DNA of 64,000 bases from Marinobacter excellens HL-55 (GTDB lineage: Bacteria > Pseudomonadota > Gammaproteobacteria > Pseudomonadales > Oleiphilaceae): the NCBI GenBank assembly GCA_001314845.1, contig LJZQ01000008.1, positions 33,355 through 97,354 of the forward strand. The letters are read 5' to 3'. The notes under the pieces were generated by a model that worked only from the letters and a program-made list of their open reading frames with translations, did no database searches and had not been told where the DNA came from. The translations under genes and the position numbers were made by a program. This document shows, in pieces, positions 9,559 to 18,342 of the stretch (position 1 is its first letter; every line of letters starts with the position of its first letter).

Positions 9559-9586
9559 GGGTCAGACCCCATGCGGGGTCAGACCC
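9559..9586. repeat. REP-like hairpin built from two GGGTCAGACCC units
   Basis: GGGTCAGACCCC at 9559-9570 and GGGGTCAGACCC at 9575-9586 flank the four bases ATGC. They can pair into a 12-base stem with one central A-A mismatch and a 4-base loop. It lies between the Wzz gene and the SLBB exporter gene, where it could act as an mRNA stability or attenuation hairpin. The unit resembles the short palindromic GGGTC(A/T)GACCC repeats that are scattered through many gammaproteobacterial genomes; I infer that link from memory. Confidence 0.75.
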
Positions 9587-9604
9587 TGGCCTATCTGGCC
9601 GGCG

Positions 9605-12097
9605 TTATAGGCTGTTTACTGCTGCTGCGCCTAGGGCGATTTGGTAGATGATTTGGCTTACGTTGGTCCAGAGTTCCAGCTGGTTCAGGCGGTCTACGTC
9701 GATTGGCATGATGACGGTGTCGCCGGGTTCTAGTTGCTGGCTTCTGCCGCCGAACCAGCGGCTGCGTTGGGGTAGGGTTACGGAGCCGTCGGCTTTTACT
9801 ACGTAGACTCGGCTTTCGTCTGCCTGGCGGGTGGGGCCGCCGGAGCGTTCCAGGTAGTCATCCACGGTCAGGCCAGCCTGGTGCAGGTGGCTAGTGGGGA
9901 ACTGTACTTCGCCGAATACGGAGACCGACTGGGGGATAGTGGGTATGGTAAGGCGGTCGCCGTCTTGCAGGCGGATGGCCTGGTAGTTTTCGCTTTCCAG
10001 CACGGCGGCCAGGTCTATGACCATTCGGCCTACAGGGCGGCTGCTTTGCACTTCCTCTAACAGGCCTTGTACTTCCTGCACCCGCTCGGCGTTTTGGCCG
10101 CCGAAGCTGTCACCGTCCAACTGAATGCCGAGGAGGTCGCTTTGCAGGCGCTCTTCTGCTTCGCGCAGGCGTTGGGCTTCCAGTTGGCGGAGTTTTTCTC
10201 GGGTGAATACGGCGCCGCGTGGGAAGGCGTTATTGGTTACGCCCCCTGCCCTTTGCAAGACGTCTTTCAGGGTTTCGCCATCGCGGAAGGTGTATTCGCC
10301 GGGGTAGCGCACTTCACCGGCCAGGGTGATGGTGCGGGTTTTGGCAAAGTCCGGGATGGATTTTATCAGGATGGTGTCTCGGCTTTGCAGGTTGATGCCT
10401 GCGTTGCCGGCCATGGCGTCTGCTAGGTTCACGTTGAGGATGTTGGTCTGGCCGATGCCATCATCATCGGTAGTGTAACGGGCCACTTCGGCTTGGTATA
10501 GGGAGGCAGAGTCTTTCAAGCCGCCGGCGACAAATATGGCATCTGCCAGGCTGCGGGTGGCGGGCATGGGGTATTCACCCGGGTAGCGCACGGGACCGCT
10601 GATGCGGATGGTTTGTTGGGGGCTGCCGGGCTGGGCCTGGGCTTTCAGGCGTTGCAGAACGGGGGTGAACAGGCTTTCACGGGTGAAGTTATCACCTTCC
10701 TCGCCGCCCTGCACTTTTCCGGCATCGGAGAAGATGAGGATACGGTCCCTTTCTTCCAGTTGCAGGTCTTGGTCACTGCCCGCATTTTGAATGGCATCGC
10801 GAAGGCGTAGGTTGAGTACCGATATGGAGTCGGTTTGTTTGTCGGTTCTCACGATGGCCGCGTAGCGTTTATCCGCCGTTGGCATCAGGTCTGCGTCCAG
10901 GCTTTGCAGGATGGAACTCACACGCATCCCCGGCATCCAGGCGAATTTACCAGCACGGGTGGCTGCGCCTTTTACTTCCACGTATTGGCCGGTGATGTCG
11001 GAGATAGACGGTATGCGAACACGGTCGCCGGCTTGCACGCGGGCGTTCTGGCCTTGTTGGGCGGTGTAGTCTGCCTCTGCGATGATGCGGAGGAAATCCT
11101 GGTTGGTTCGCTCGATGTTTACTCGCTGGGGATAGGCTTGCGGGGTTAGGCCGCCAGCCATACGCACCAGGTCTGCCAGGGTGTTGTCGCCTTTGAGTTC
11201 GTAAAGGGCTGGGCGGTATACCTCCCCTTCTATGCCGGCACGTTGGCCCACAGGCGGGATGAAGATGACATCGCCCGGTTGCAGGCGGTTGTCTGCGCTG
11301 CTGTCACCTTTTTGCAGCAGGTCATACAGATCCAGAGTGCCGACCAGTTTGCCGTTGCGTTTGTGCTGTACGTTACGCAGGGAGCCGTTCTGTTTGATGC
11401 CGCCGGATACGTAGAGGGCGTTGGTGATGGTAGACAGCGAACTGACGCTGTAGGAGCCAGGGTTGCGCGCCTCACCCAATACGAATACGCGCATGCTGCG
11501 CAGTTCGCCCAGGGTGACGGCGGCTTCTACACCAATGTATTGCTCGGATACCCGCTTGCGGATTTGTTGGCGGGCCTCATCAAAGCTCAAGCCGGCGACG
11601 GTAACCGGGCCGGAATCCGGAAAGCTGATGGTGCCGTCGCGGCTGATGGGCAGTTCCAGGTTCTGGTTCTGGTTGCCCCACATCTGGATGCGCAGTACGT
11701 CGCCTGGGCCCAGGGTATAATTCGAAGGTATGGGTATTTCTGTAACCGGTGCGAAGGTGGTGGGGCTGCCGGCGAAGAGGTCGTAGCCGTAGGGCTTGAG
11801 GCCGCCGTTTTTGGCGGTTTGTTGGTCTTCCTGTTCTTTCTGGCTGCGAGCCCGTTCGCGCTCTTCGTCAGTGATGGTGGTTACCGGCTCTACTACGTTG
11901 ACCTGTTCCGGGCGTTGGCTGGTGCGTTGGCCGCTGGTTAGGTTGTTCAGGTCTACGCCGTATTGGCTGGCCAGAGATTCCTGCTGGGCCCTTGGGAGCT
12001 GTTTGAACTGGTCAAGCTGGGCCTGGCTGATGGATTGGGCTTGGGTGGCCAGGGGGAATAGTAGGGCTAGTGGGAGAAAAAGGGTTTTCAGGTTCAC
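9605..12097 (-). CDS. Polysaccharide export protein with multiple SLBB domains (Wza-like outer membrane exporter)
   Basis: With the GTG at 12097 the protein has 830 residues and begins with a clean signal peptide (VNLKTLFLPLALLFPLATQAQ). A start 57 bases further upstream would place the initiation codon inside an inverted repeat and put a charged leader before the signal, so I prefer the inner start. A polysaccharide-export domain (YTLGPGDVLRIQMWGNQNQN) lies about one sixth of the way in, followed by about five to six SLBB beta-grasp repeats, each marked by a V.GEVR.PG-type strand (VFVLGEARNPGSY, ITLAGEVRYPGEY, VSVFGEVQFPTSH). The protein should form the periplasm-spanning export channel. Unlike E. 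coli Wza it lacks a lipobox. The last residues are hydrophobic and amphipathic. Confidence 0.9.
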   Translation of the reverse strand: MNLKTLFLPLALLFPLATQAQSISQAQLDQFKQLPRAQQESLASQYGVDLNNLTSGQRTSQRPEQVNVVEPVTTITDEERERARSQKEQEDQQTAKNGGLKPYGYDLFAGSPTTFAPVTEIPIPSNYTLGPGDVLRIQMWGNQNQNLELPISRDGTISFPDSGPVTVAGLSFDEARQQIRKRVSEQYIGVEAAVTLGELRSMRVFVLGEARNPGSYSVSSLSTITNALYVSGGIKQNGSLRNVQHKRNGKLVGTLDLYDLLQKGDSSADNRLQPGDVIFIPPVGQRAGIEGEVYRPALYELKGDNTLADLVRMAGGLTPQAYPQRVNIERTNQDFLRIIAEADYTAQQGQNARVQAGDRVRIPSISDITGQYVEVKGAATRAGKFAWMPGMRVSSILQSLDADLMPTADKRYAAIVRTDKQTDSISVLNLRLRDAIQNAGSDQDLQLEERDRILIFSDAGKVQGGEEGDNFTRESLFTPVLQRLKAQAQPGSPQQTIRISGPVRYPGEYPMPATRSLADAIFVAGGLKDSASLYQAEVARYTTDDDGIGQTNILNVNLADAMAGNAGINLQSRDTILIKSIPDFAKTRTITLAGEVRYPGEYTFRDGETLKDVLQRAGGVTNNAFPRGAVFTREKLRQLEAQRLREAEERLQSDLLGIQLDGDSFGGQNAERVQEVQGLLEEVQSSRPVGRMVIDLAAVLESENYQAIRLQDGDRLTIPTIPQSVSVFGEVQFPTSHLHQAGLTVDDYLERSGGPTRQADESRVYVVKADGSVTLPQRSRWFGGRSQQLEPGDTVIMPIDVDRLNQLELWTNVSQIIYQIALGAAAVNSL

Positions 12098-12147
12098 GGG
12101 GCTTGTGTTCCGGTTTTGATATTGAATTTTTGGGATTAAATAATTTT

Positions 12148-12232
12148 TTGCCACGGACGACGCGGACTAACACGGACGAAATAAAAATGTTCAGATCTTT
12201 TGTCCGTGAGTGTCCGTGCCGTCCGTGGCTAA
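12148..12232. repeat. Imperfect 34-base inverted repeat made of CACGGAC units
   Basis: Arm one (12148-12181) and arm two (12199-12232) are near reverse complements. Each carries three spaced copies of (C)ACGGAC or its complement GTCCGT(G), about ten bases apart; one copy in the left arm reads GCGGAC. The loop is 17 bases. It sits between the Wzi-like gene and the SLBB exporter gene on the minus strand. It could fold into a long hairpin in the transcript, acting as a partial terminator or stabiliser. It may also be a non-autonomous palindromic mobile unit, because similar GTCCGTG-rich palindromes are dispersed in other gammaproteobacteria. Confidence 0.8.
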
Positions 12233-12238
12233 CATTCT

Positions 12239-13723
12239 TTAAAACCTATAAGTCCAGCTGGCTGACACAGCAACTTGGTCTTTTTTGCCGCTGATGTATT
12301 CGACTTTTTTGTCGGTGGCCTGGAGGTTCAGGTCTAGCCAGCCGTTGAGTACCTGGGTGCCGTAGCCTAGCTGCAGTATTGCTATGTCCTGGCTGTTTGC
12401 CGGGGCGGTGTAGAAGACTTTGTCGTTGGGGGCGACAACTCTGGTGCTGCCATCCTTGTTGAGTTCGGCGTAGCTGGCCTTGGCGGTGAGGTTGCTGCCA
12501 CTGGGGAAGAAGTGGTATGCGCCCAGGGTGACGGCTTCGGCGTCGCCTTCAAAGCTGGTGGCCATGTTGCGGCCGTAGTGGCGGTAGCCAGTGCGGTAGC
12601 GGCTGTGTTCGTAAGAGACGTTGGGCACAGCGCTGCCCATGAAGTCGTCGGCCAGGGTGTTTACGTATTCCAGAAACCATTGTTGATCTGCATTGAACAA
12701 TTGGCTGGTCCAGTCTGCACCCATTAACCAGGATTTCTTTCCGGGGAAAGCGCCGGCTTCGTCTTCGCCCATCATTTCAGCGTACAGGCCCATGCTTTGC
12801 TGGCCAACACTGAAGCCGTAGCGGATGTCTATGCTGCCGAGTTGATCGCCGGGGTCGTCTTCTTCCAGCTGGCCGTTGTCTTTGCCGATCAGAGCGTTCC
12901 AGATAGTGGAAGCGCCCTCTGGCCGCCCTTCCCCGCCAAAGATAATGGCGCGGGACAAGCCGATGTCCAGGCCGCTTACGGGGCGGAAACTGAAGCGCAT
13001 GCCGATGAGCTTGGCCTCGGGCACCGCGCGGTCTTTCTCGAACTGACCCGCCAATACGGTGGCATTCCAGGGGCCGAGCCAGCTTAGCCAAGGTGTTTCG
13101 AAGGCGCTTGGGTCGTTCCTGGTTACCCACACAGACGGCACCGGCCGTGCATTGTTGGAGAGTATCAGGCTGGATTGCCAGCCCGGGCCCCACCATCGGT
13201 CGATGGCACCGGCGCCGAGCACCCAGTTGCTTGCGGTGGCGGCGAGGTAGCTGCCGTCCAGGCGGAATTCTTCGTCGTCGTCCGGATCATGGGCGTAGGC
13301 GGGTTTGAGGCCTGCGGCCCAGGCGTTGCCTTGCCATTGCAGGTTGAGGGAGGTACCCGCTTTAGCCAGGGCGTTGCTCTGAAAACCAGTGAAGGCCGGA
13401 ATGTCTGATTGGGCGTTTACATTGAGCTCTGCCCTGAATCCCGGCTGGGCTTGTTGTTCCTGCTCAAACCTTAAGTAGGCGCTGGCCATGCCGACGGATG
13501 GCAAGTCGGCGTTGGTGCTGGCTTGGGTGCCACTCTCCAGAGCTGCCCAGTTGATAGGCCAGGTGGTTACGGAGCGGTCCAGATGGTTACGGTCTGCCAA
13601 TTTTTGTACGGCAAAGCGGGCACGGGGGTCGCCAGGTTCCAGCCAGGGGGCCGCGGCAATGGAAAAGCTGCTCAGGCACGCTACCGCCCCACCGACCAGG
13701 GCCCAGTGTTTTAAGGACAACAT
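12239..13723 (-). CDS. Wzi-like capsule assembly outer membrane protein
   Basis: From the ATG at 13723 (preceded by GAGA) the protein has 494 residues and starts with a signal peptide (MLSLKHWALVGGAVACLSSF, cleaved near AAA-PW). The next stretch, WLEPGDPRARFAVQKLADR, is the characteristic start of the capsule assembly Wzi family. The rest alternates in a beta-barrel pattern with many aromatic girdle residues. It ends in a terminal phenylalanine (VSASWTYRF), the signature for BAM-mediated outer membrane insertion. Wzi proteins help anchor or organise capsule at the surface. It is the first gene of the polysaccharide run. Confidence 0.88.
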   Translation of the reverse strand: MLSLKHWALVGGAVACLSSFSIAAAPWLEPGDPRARFAVQKLADRNHLDRSVTTWPINWAALESGTQASTNADLPSVGMASAYLRFEQEQQAQPGFRAELNVNAQSDIPAFTGFQSNALAKAGTSLNLQWQGNAWAAGLKPAYAHDPDDDEEFRLDGSYLAATASNWVLGAGAIDRWWGPGWQSSLILSNNARPVPSVWVTRNDPSAFETPWLSWLGPWNATVLAGQFEKDRAVPEAKLIGMRFSFRPVSGLDIGLSRAIIFGGEGRPEGASTIWNALIGKDNGQLEEDDPGDQLGSIDIRYGFSVGQQSMGLYAEMMGEDEAGAFPGKKSWLMGADWTSQLFNADQQWFLEYVNTLADDFMGSAVPNVSYEHSRYRTGYRHYGRNMATSFEGDAEAVTLGAYHFFPSGSNLTAKASYAELNKDGSTRVVAPNDKVFYTAPANSQDIAILQLGYGTQVLNGWLDLNLQATDKKVEYISGKKDQVAVSASWTYRF

Positions 13724-14076
13724 AGTTGTTTCTCGCAATACACGCGAACAGACAGGGATAAGAAAATTGTGAAAGCCCGACAGGTCCCTGTCAGTTAAAC
13801 CCGGACTCACTGGAGATGAGTGTTACAGGACTGTTACGATTGTACCGGTCACCCTGTGACAAGCAAGTTACAAACCTCCCCTTCGCACCCCGCTCCCTGC
13901 CTTTTGGCGCTATAAAAAAACCCGCGAAACCGCGGGTTAAAATAAGGTCGCAATAAGGATGCAAGCTTGCGGAGGGGTTAAGGCCATCAATCCTGCAAGC
14001 CCCCATTCCGCACTGCATAAACATTGTCATACTATAAACCAGATATGTCCACCCCCAATACCCGTTTGTTGCCAGA
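13724..14076. other. Intergenic region with terminator
   Basis: About 350 bases between the Wzi-like gene and the end of the first subtilase gene. Apart from the rho-independent terminator at 13914-13939 described separately, it should hold the promoter for the polysaccharide operon in its left part. I could not assign that promoter to specific hexamers. No coding frame here looks real. Confidence 0.5.
13914..13939 (-). terminator. Rho-independent terminator after the first subtilase gene
   Basis: On the minus strand the sequence forms a GC-rich stem (CCCGCG / CGCGGG, 13921-13936) with loop GTTT, followed by a run of seven T. It ends transcription of the lipoprotein-subtilase pair (14077-16529) before the polysaccharide operon. 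Confidence 0.9.
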
Positions 14077-15774
14077 TTATTCCGGGTTGAGAGGTAGACT
14101 TTGGTTGAACCTGCAGTTTTGGGCGTTAGCATCGCAGACATCAAACCAAAGGGTGTCTTGCGCTGGCGCCACGCCAGGCACCAGGAATCTAGGCTCTGTA
14201 CTTTCGGCGATGATCTGTTTGCCGCCTTGAGGATCACTTTTAAGCACCACATGACGCTGGTCGCCCGTTAAGGGCTCATCGTTTATGGTCAGCTCAAACA
14301 GGGCGTTGAAATCCAGATCAGCTGGCTGATTGTTAAGGTAGGGCCCACGATTGCATCGCAACGGGCAATCCCAAATCGGCCTTAAGCGCACATTGGGAGC
14401 GGTCTGGTCCATGATTACCCTGTCGAGGGCCAGGCCGGCGTCTGCTACCCGGCGGGTGCCAGTGAGTAATGAAAGGTCGATGCCAAGCAAAGAATCACTG
14501 GCTGGCCGGGCGGTCACTGTTAGGTGTTCAGCAAGCGCTGCTGGTTCCAGTGCTGGGTTTTGTTGTTTAAGCAACGCAGCAATGCCAGCCACCAGAGGTG
14601 AAGCGAATGAGGTGCCACTCACGGCGATGAGCCGGCCACGTTGGTCCAGAGACGTTACCCGAACCCCCAGGGCAGCCAGGTCTACGTTGTCTCCGGTGTT
14701 AGAGAACTCGGCAAGCTGGCCGTCTGCCTGGACTGCCGCAACGGTGAGGACGTTGGCGCAGTTGGCCGGGGTGAAGGTTGATGCATCTGTACTACTGTTC
14801 CCAGCGGCCACGACCACCAAAACGCCACGGCTATGGGCATAGTCTATGGCGTCTTGCAGGAAGAAGGGGCATTCTGCCACGCCCTCACTGCCAAGAGACG
14901 CGTTGATGATATCGACCGGCGCGGGGAGCGCCGGCACGCCATCAATAGAGGGATCCCCTGCCAGCCAGCGTATGCCCAGCGCGGTGTCTGCCAACGAGCC
15001 GGCTACCTGCCCTTGATCGTTGCAGCTGAGTGCGCGGGCGGCCACCACATTGGGGGCGACAATCCCGGTGATGCCCGTATTATTATTGGCTATGGCCGCC
15101 ATAACGGCGGTTACCGCGGTGCCGTGGGCGCCATCACACACCGGGTTAATGTCCGGTTCCAAGAACGTAGAAGAGAGGCCCTCCGGGGAGGCCAGGTTGT
15201 ACCCCGTTTGGTAATTCAAATCCCGGATGTTGTAGAAACCGGAATCCAGCACACCGATGCTCGGTTGTTGGCTAATGAAGACGCGCAGGTAGGCATCCAG
15301 GATGTTCTGAACACCCGCCGTCAGCGGGCCAGGTGCTTGCCAGGACGTTTGCTGACTAAACCCCGGGTCTGTCGGTTCGGCATTGGTAGCTTGTGGCGTG
15401 ACGGCACCGCTGGCGCCTGCGCTGTCGTCGGGAGCCAGCCGTTGAGGCGGCTCTGGCTGCGGCGGTATAGTCACTACATGATCCTGCGCAATCTTGAGCA
15501 CGCCGGGCAAGCGACGCAACTGATCCATGGCGGCGGCTTCGTTACCCGGTGTTACGTTGGTAAGCCCAAGGGCGCCATGGCGCTCGAAACCCGGAGGCAG
15601 CTGCACCCCCTCTTCAAATTTAACCAAGATGCGCCCAGTAGGCTGGCCGGGGGTAAAGTTGAGCCGTTTGGCGTTATCAGGGAGGTTTCCCGGCAATTGG
15701 GATTGCTGAGCCACGGCATGGATCGCGGGCCATACCGCCAAACAGAGCCCGACAAAGATTAGACGAAGGCCCAT
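14077..15774 (-). CDS. Secreted subtilisin-like serine protease (S8), copy 1 of a duplicated cassette
   Basis: A 565-residue S8 protease with a signal peptide (MGLRLIFVGLCLAVWPAIHA) and an N-terminal prodomain (residues about 48-105) of inhibitor I9-like character. The triad is intact: Asp in IGVLDSGF near residue 177, His in GAHGTAVTAV near 215 and Ser in SGTSFASPLVAG near 385, with the oxyanion Asn in VVAAGNSS. A C-terminal extension of about 130 residues ends in a Cys pair (DVCDANAQNCRF). It is clearly paralogous to the protease at 34626-36278, which has the same extension. The start codon overlaps the stop of the upstream lipoprotein gene by one base (TAATG), so the two are translationally coupled. 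Confidence 0.93.
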   Translation of the reverse strand: MGLRLIFVGLCLAVWPAIHAVAQQSQLPGNLPDNAKRLNFTPGQPTGRILVKFEEGVQLPPGFERHGALGLTNVTPGNEAAAMDQLRRLPGVLKIAQDHVVTIPPQPEPPQRLAPDDSAGASGAVTPQATNAEPTDPGFSQQTSWQAPGPLTAGVQNILDAYLRVFISQQPSIGVLDSGFYNIRDLNYQTGYNLASPEGLSSTFLEPDINPVCDGAHGTAVTAVMAAIANNNTGITGIVAPNVVAARALSCNDQGQVAGSLADTALGIRWLAGDPSIDGVPALPAPVDIINASLGSEGVAECPFFLQDAIDYAHSRGVLVVVAAGNSSTDASTFTPANCANVLTVAAVQADGQLAEFSNTGDNVDLAALGVRVTSLDQRGRLIAVSGTSFASPLVAGIAALLKQQNPALEPAALAEHLTVTARPASDSLLGIDLSLLTGTRRVADAGLALDRVIMDQTAPNVRLRPIWDCPLRCNRGPYLNNQPADLDFNALFELTINDEPLTGDQRHVVLKSDPQGGKQIIAESTEPRFLVPGVAPAQDTLWFDVCDANAQNCRFNQSLPLNPE

Positions 15775-16529
15775 TAAAACACCTCACACAACAGATTTTG
15801 GGTGGCTCTAACCCGCACAAGGCCGTTTAATGCCATAAACGCCTCTTTGAGGAGGAACTCGCCGGCTTGCCATTCACCAAACCGTGAATCGGTCACAAAA
15901 AATGAGTAATAGCCGCCATCCGGGCTGTAGGCCATTGGCCCCAGAGTCGCGACCAGGTCAGCCGGCAACCCGAGCGTCGTAAGCAAGTCTTGCTGGGTTT
16001 GCAGCAGACGTTTGGCGTAGTCTCCATGGTTTTCGATGGCTTGTTCGGCATTATCGAGGGCTTGCTGTAACAGCGGCAAAGTGAGTTCGCCAATGCGATA
16101 CAACCTAAGGTTGGCATCCAGGTTAACCAATGCGCGGTCGAGAACCGGGTGTGTTGCCTGGTTTTCCGGAGCAAATGGCGCTAGTTGCTGCTCTCTTTCG
16201 TTAAAGGTCTGCAGGCCAGTGAGGTAGGCGTAATCTGCCAGAAATCTATACAGAGCCAGAGGTTGCTGTAGCTCGAGCAAGGTATCTCTCTCGGCTAAGG
16301 TCCGCTCAGCTTGGGCGACCACAGCGCTCGCGATGCTATCTGGCTCGTCCGGGCCTGGCGCTGGCTCGTTACTGGGCGGGGGCGATGTTGTGCGGTCGCC
16401 ATCGGTTGTTACGTCTGGCTCAGGAGGCGCGTCACTGCCACCCCCTCCTCCACCACAGCCGGCGAGTACGAAAAGTAAAAAAATCAGGGTTAGGAGTTTG
16501 ATACGGCACCTTTTACTATCAAATATCAC
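15774..16529 (-). CDS. Lipoprotein partner of subtilase, copy 1 of a duplicated cassette
   Basis: A 251-residue protein with a lipoprotein signal (LLTLIFLLFVLAGC) followed by six glycines and an Asp/Pro/Thr-rich tether. The mature domain is mostly helical. Its C-terminal half, around ENHGDYAKRLLQTQ, resembles the corresponding part (ANHGTYGRDKLNEI) of the lipoprotein at 36293-37222. Each lipoprotein gene is followed directly by a related subtilase gene. I do not recognise a named family. A chaperone, inhibitor or surface anchor for the protease would fit the one-base TAATG coupling, but that is inference. Confidence 0.75.
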   Translation of the reverse strand: MIFDSKRCRIKLLTLIFLLFVLAGCGGGGGGSDAPPEPDVTTDGDRTTSPPPSNEPAPGPDEPDSIASAVVAQAERTLAERDTLLELQQPLALYRFLADYAYLTGLQTFNEREQQLAPFAPENQATHPVLDRALVNLDANLRLYRIGELTLPLLQQALDNAEQAIENHGDYAKRLLQTQQDLLTTLGLPADLVATLGPMAYSPDGGYYSFFVTDSRFGEWQAGEFLLKEAFMALNGLVRVRATQNLLCEVF

Positions 16530-16776
16530 TACATATTTCGGATTTTAAACCACTTGTTACCGATATCCAACTGCGCAGTCGTTTTCGCTCAGGCCTTACA
16601 TGGGCTGCTTTTCTCTCGTGGGAAACTTACTTAATAATGGTTGATCCGGCTAAAAATGCTACAAGTTCCCACCATTATCGCCCCCACCATTCATTAAGCG
16701 GTAAAAAAACCGCAACATTTATTTAGGATAATACTGTTTATTCGACAAATTCAAAAACTCAATATGGCACGCTAAA

Positions 16777-18342
16777 ATGAACGATGGGGCAGTTAACAAA
16801 ACCCGCAGAACTCTGCTGGCCGGCGTAGGAGGCATCTCTGTTGCGGGCATCAGCGGGTGTTTCGGTGGTAGTAGCGACAACGGATCAACGCTAGTGGCGC
16901 CGCCACAAGACAGCCCCACAAAGCCTCCTATTACCGAAGTTCCAGAAGAACCCATCAGCCCGGAACCCCCTGAGGTCAATGAGTCGATCTTTCCGAGCGA
17001 CGGCACGCACCCTCCGCGCGGTATTCACGCCAGTTTTGTGGAAGATCCCTACACTTCAAGAACGCTGACCTGGTTTACCGATGGTCACGATGAACCCCAG
17101 TCTTTCATTCGCTACACCCAGGATGAGTCGCTCGTCGACAAATGGGGATCAGGGCAGGCATTGCCTCAAAACATGGAAGTCAGCGAACCCAGCGACACGT
17201 TTGGCGTTGAGGTGCGAACACACCGGGTAACTCTTCGGGCACTGGATCCGAACAGGTCGCTTTTCTATCAGGTAGGATCGGATGTGGGCGGGTGGTCGGG
17301 CATTCATACCCTGAAACCGATTCCCGAAGAAAGCTGGCGCTTTGTGCATTTCGGCGACCATGGCACAACGCCCAACGCTCAGAAAGTTCATGATGAGTTG
17401 CTCAGACACCCCGCGGATTTGTGCCTGATAGCCGGCGACCTTTCCTACGCCGACGGTAATCAGCCTGTTTGGGATACCTGGTTTGATCAAAACGAGCCGT
17501 ACCTGTCGTCTCACGTGATGCTTGCAGCGGCCGGTAATCATGAGAACAAAGACGGATCGTTTAAAAGCTCTGCTGGTGCCTTTAAAAGTCGGCTATCGCA
17601 TCCGCAGCCAGGTATATCCGTCACCGCATCAAACCCCGGCAGCACCTTTTACAGTTTCGACGTTGGGCGTGTTCATTTCCTGGTAAGCAGCGCCGGCGCT
17701 GTTATTGAGGATTTTTCGTTACCAGAGGAGCTGATCAACATGGAGGTTGACCTCTCAAAGGCTGCTATTCGACGCCTGGCGGGTGAGATCGATTTTATCG
17801 TTATTTTACAACACTACCCCATTTGGACAGATCAGGAAGGCCGCTCGCCGGCAAACTTCACACTTGTGTCGCTTCAGGAGCAGATTCTGGTCCGATATGG
17901 GGTTGATCTTTTGCTTGTAGGCCATGATCACGTTTATCAGCGCTCCGCTCCTATGGCCTATGGTTTTCGGAATCCCATCGGCTACATGCAGGTGATGGCC
18001 GGCACCGGAGGGGTATCTGTTCGCCTTTTTGACGACAACGGTTTCCAACGTTGGAGTGAATCTGAATTTGTGGGTATTGGGTTTGTTACCTATGACGTTG
18101 AACCGGGCGTGATTCGTGGAAACTTCTGGGGTGCAGCCCCTGTCGGGCTCGATAATGAATCCCGCCAAATCGTAAACGAAGATTTTGAAATTCGGGACTC
18201 TTTTGAAGTTAAGAAACGGTCGCTGGCCTCGATTAAATCTGCTGCGGTGATGCCCCGAGACCCGAAAATTCTTTTAAAGGATTATTCGATGATCGCTTAC
18301 CACACGAAGCTCAGGAACCACAGAGACGAGCATGGGTGCTAG
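16777..18342 (+). CDS. Tat-exported purple acid phosphatase-like metallophosphoesterase with altered C-terminus
   Basis: The 521-residue frame starts with a twin-arginine signal (NKTRRTLLAGVGG) and a lipobox-like ISGC, so the product is probably a Tat-exported lipoprotein. A purple-acid-phosphatase N-terminal beta domain (about residues 80-165) is followed by a calcineurin-type domain with all metal motifs: FGDHG near 192, GDLSYAD near 221, GNHE near 252, ILQHYPIW near 345 and GHDHVYQR near 381. It would hydrolyse phosphate esters outside the cytoplasm. The last 40 or so residues (after NEDFEIRDSFEV) do not look like the family. They overlap, in another frame, the remains of a PhoD gene, so the original 3' end seems lost to a deletion. 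Confidence 0.85.
   Translation: MNDGAVNKTRRTLLAGVGGISVAGISGCFGGSSDNGSTLVAPPQDSPTKPPITEVPEEPISPEPPEVNESIFPSDGTHPPRGIHASFVEDPYTSRTLTWFTDGHDEPQSFIRYTQDESLVDKWGSGQALPQNMEVSEPSDTFGVEVRTHRVTLRALDPNRSLFYQVGSDVGGWSGIHTLKPIPEESWRFVHFGDHGTTPNAQKVHDELLRHPADLCLIAGDLSYADGNQPVWDTWFDQNEPYLSSHVMLAAAGNHENKDGSFKSSAGAFKSRLSHPQPGISVTASNPGSTFYSFDVGRVHFLVSSAGAVIEDFSLPEELINMEVDLSKAAIRRLAGEIDFIVILQHYPIWTDQEGRSPANFTLVSLQEQILVRYGVDLLLVGHDHVYQRSAPMAYGFRNPIGYMQVMAGTGGVSVRLFDDNGFQRWSESEFVGIGFVTYDVEPGVIRGNFWGAAPVGLDNESRQIVNEDFEIRDSFEVKKRSLASIKSAAVMPRDPKILLKDYSMIAYHTKLRNHRDEHGC

Noticed and set aside
9559..9586. End of an insertion sequence
   Set aside because: No transposase gene or second terminal repeat nearby; better explained as a REP-like hairpin.
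11243..11941. Plus-strand frame of about 232 codons opposite the SLBB exporter gene
   Set aside because: Antisense to SLBB repeats; GC-rich third positions of the real gene create the open frame.
13791..14252. Minus-strand frame of about 153 codons over the end of the first subtilase
   Set aside because: Overlaps the subtilase 3' end in another frame and runs across its terminator.
14833..15762. Long plus-strand frame of about 309 codons opposite the first subtilase
   Set aside because: Lies entirely antisense to a protease with intact catalytic motifs; its translation is rich in Arg/Gly/His without any domain pattern.
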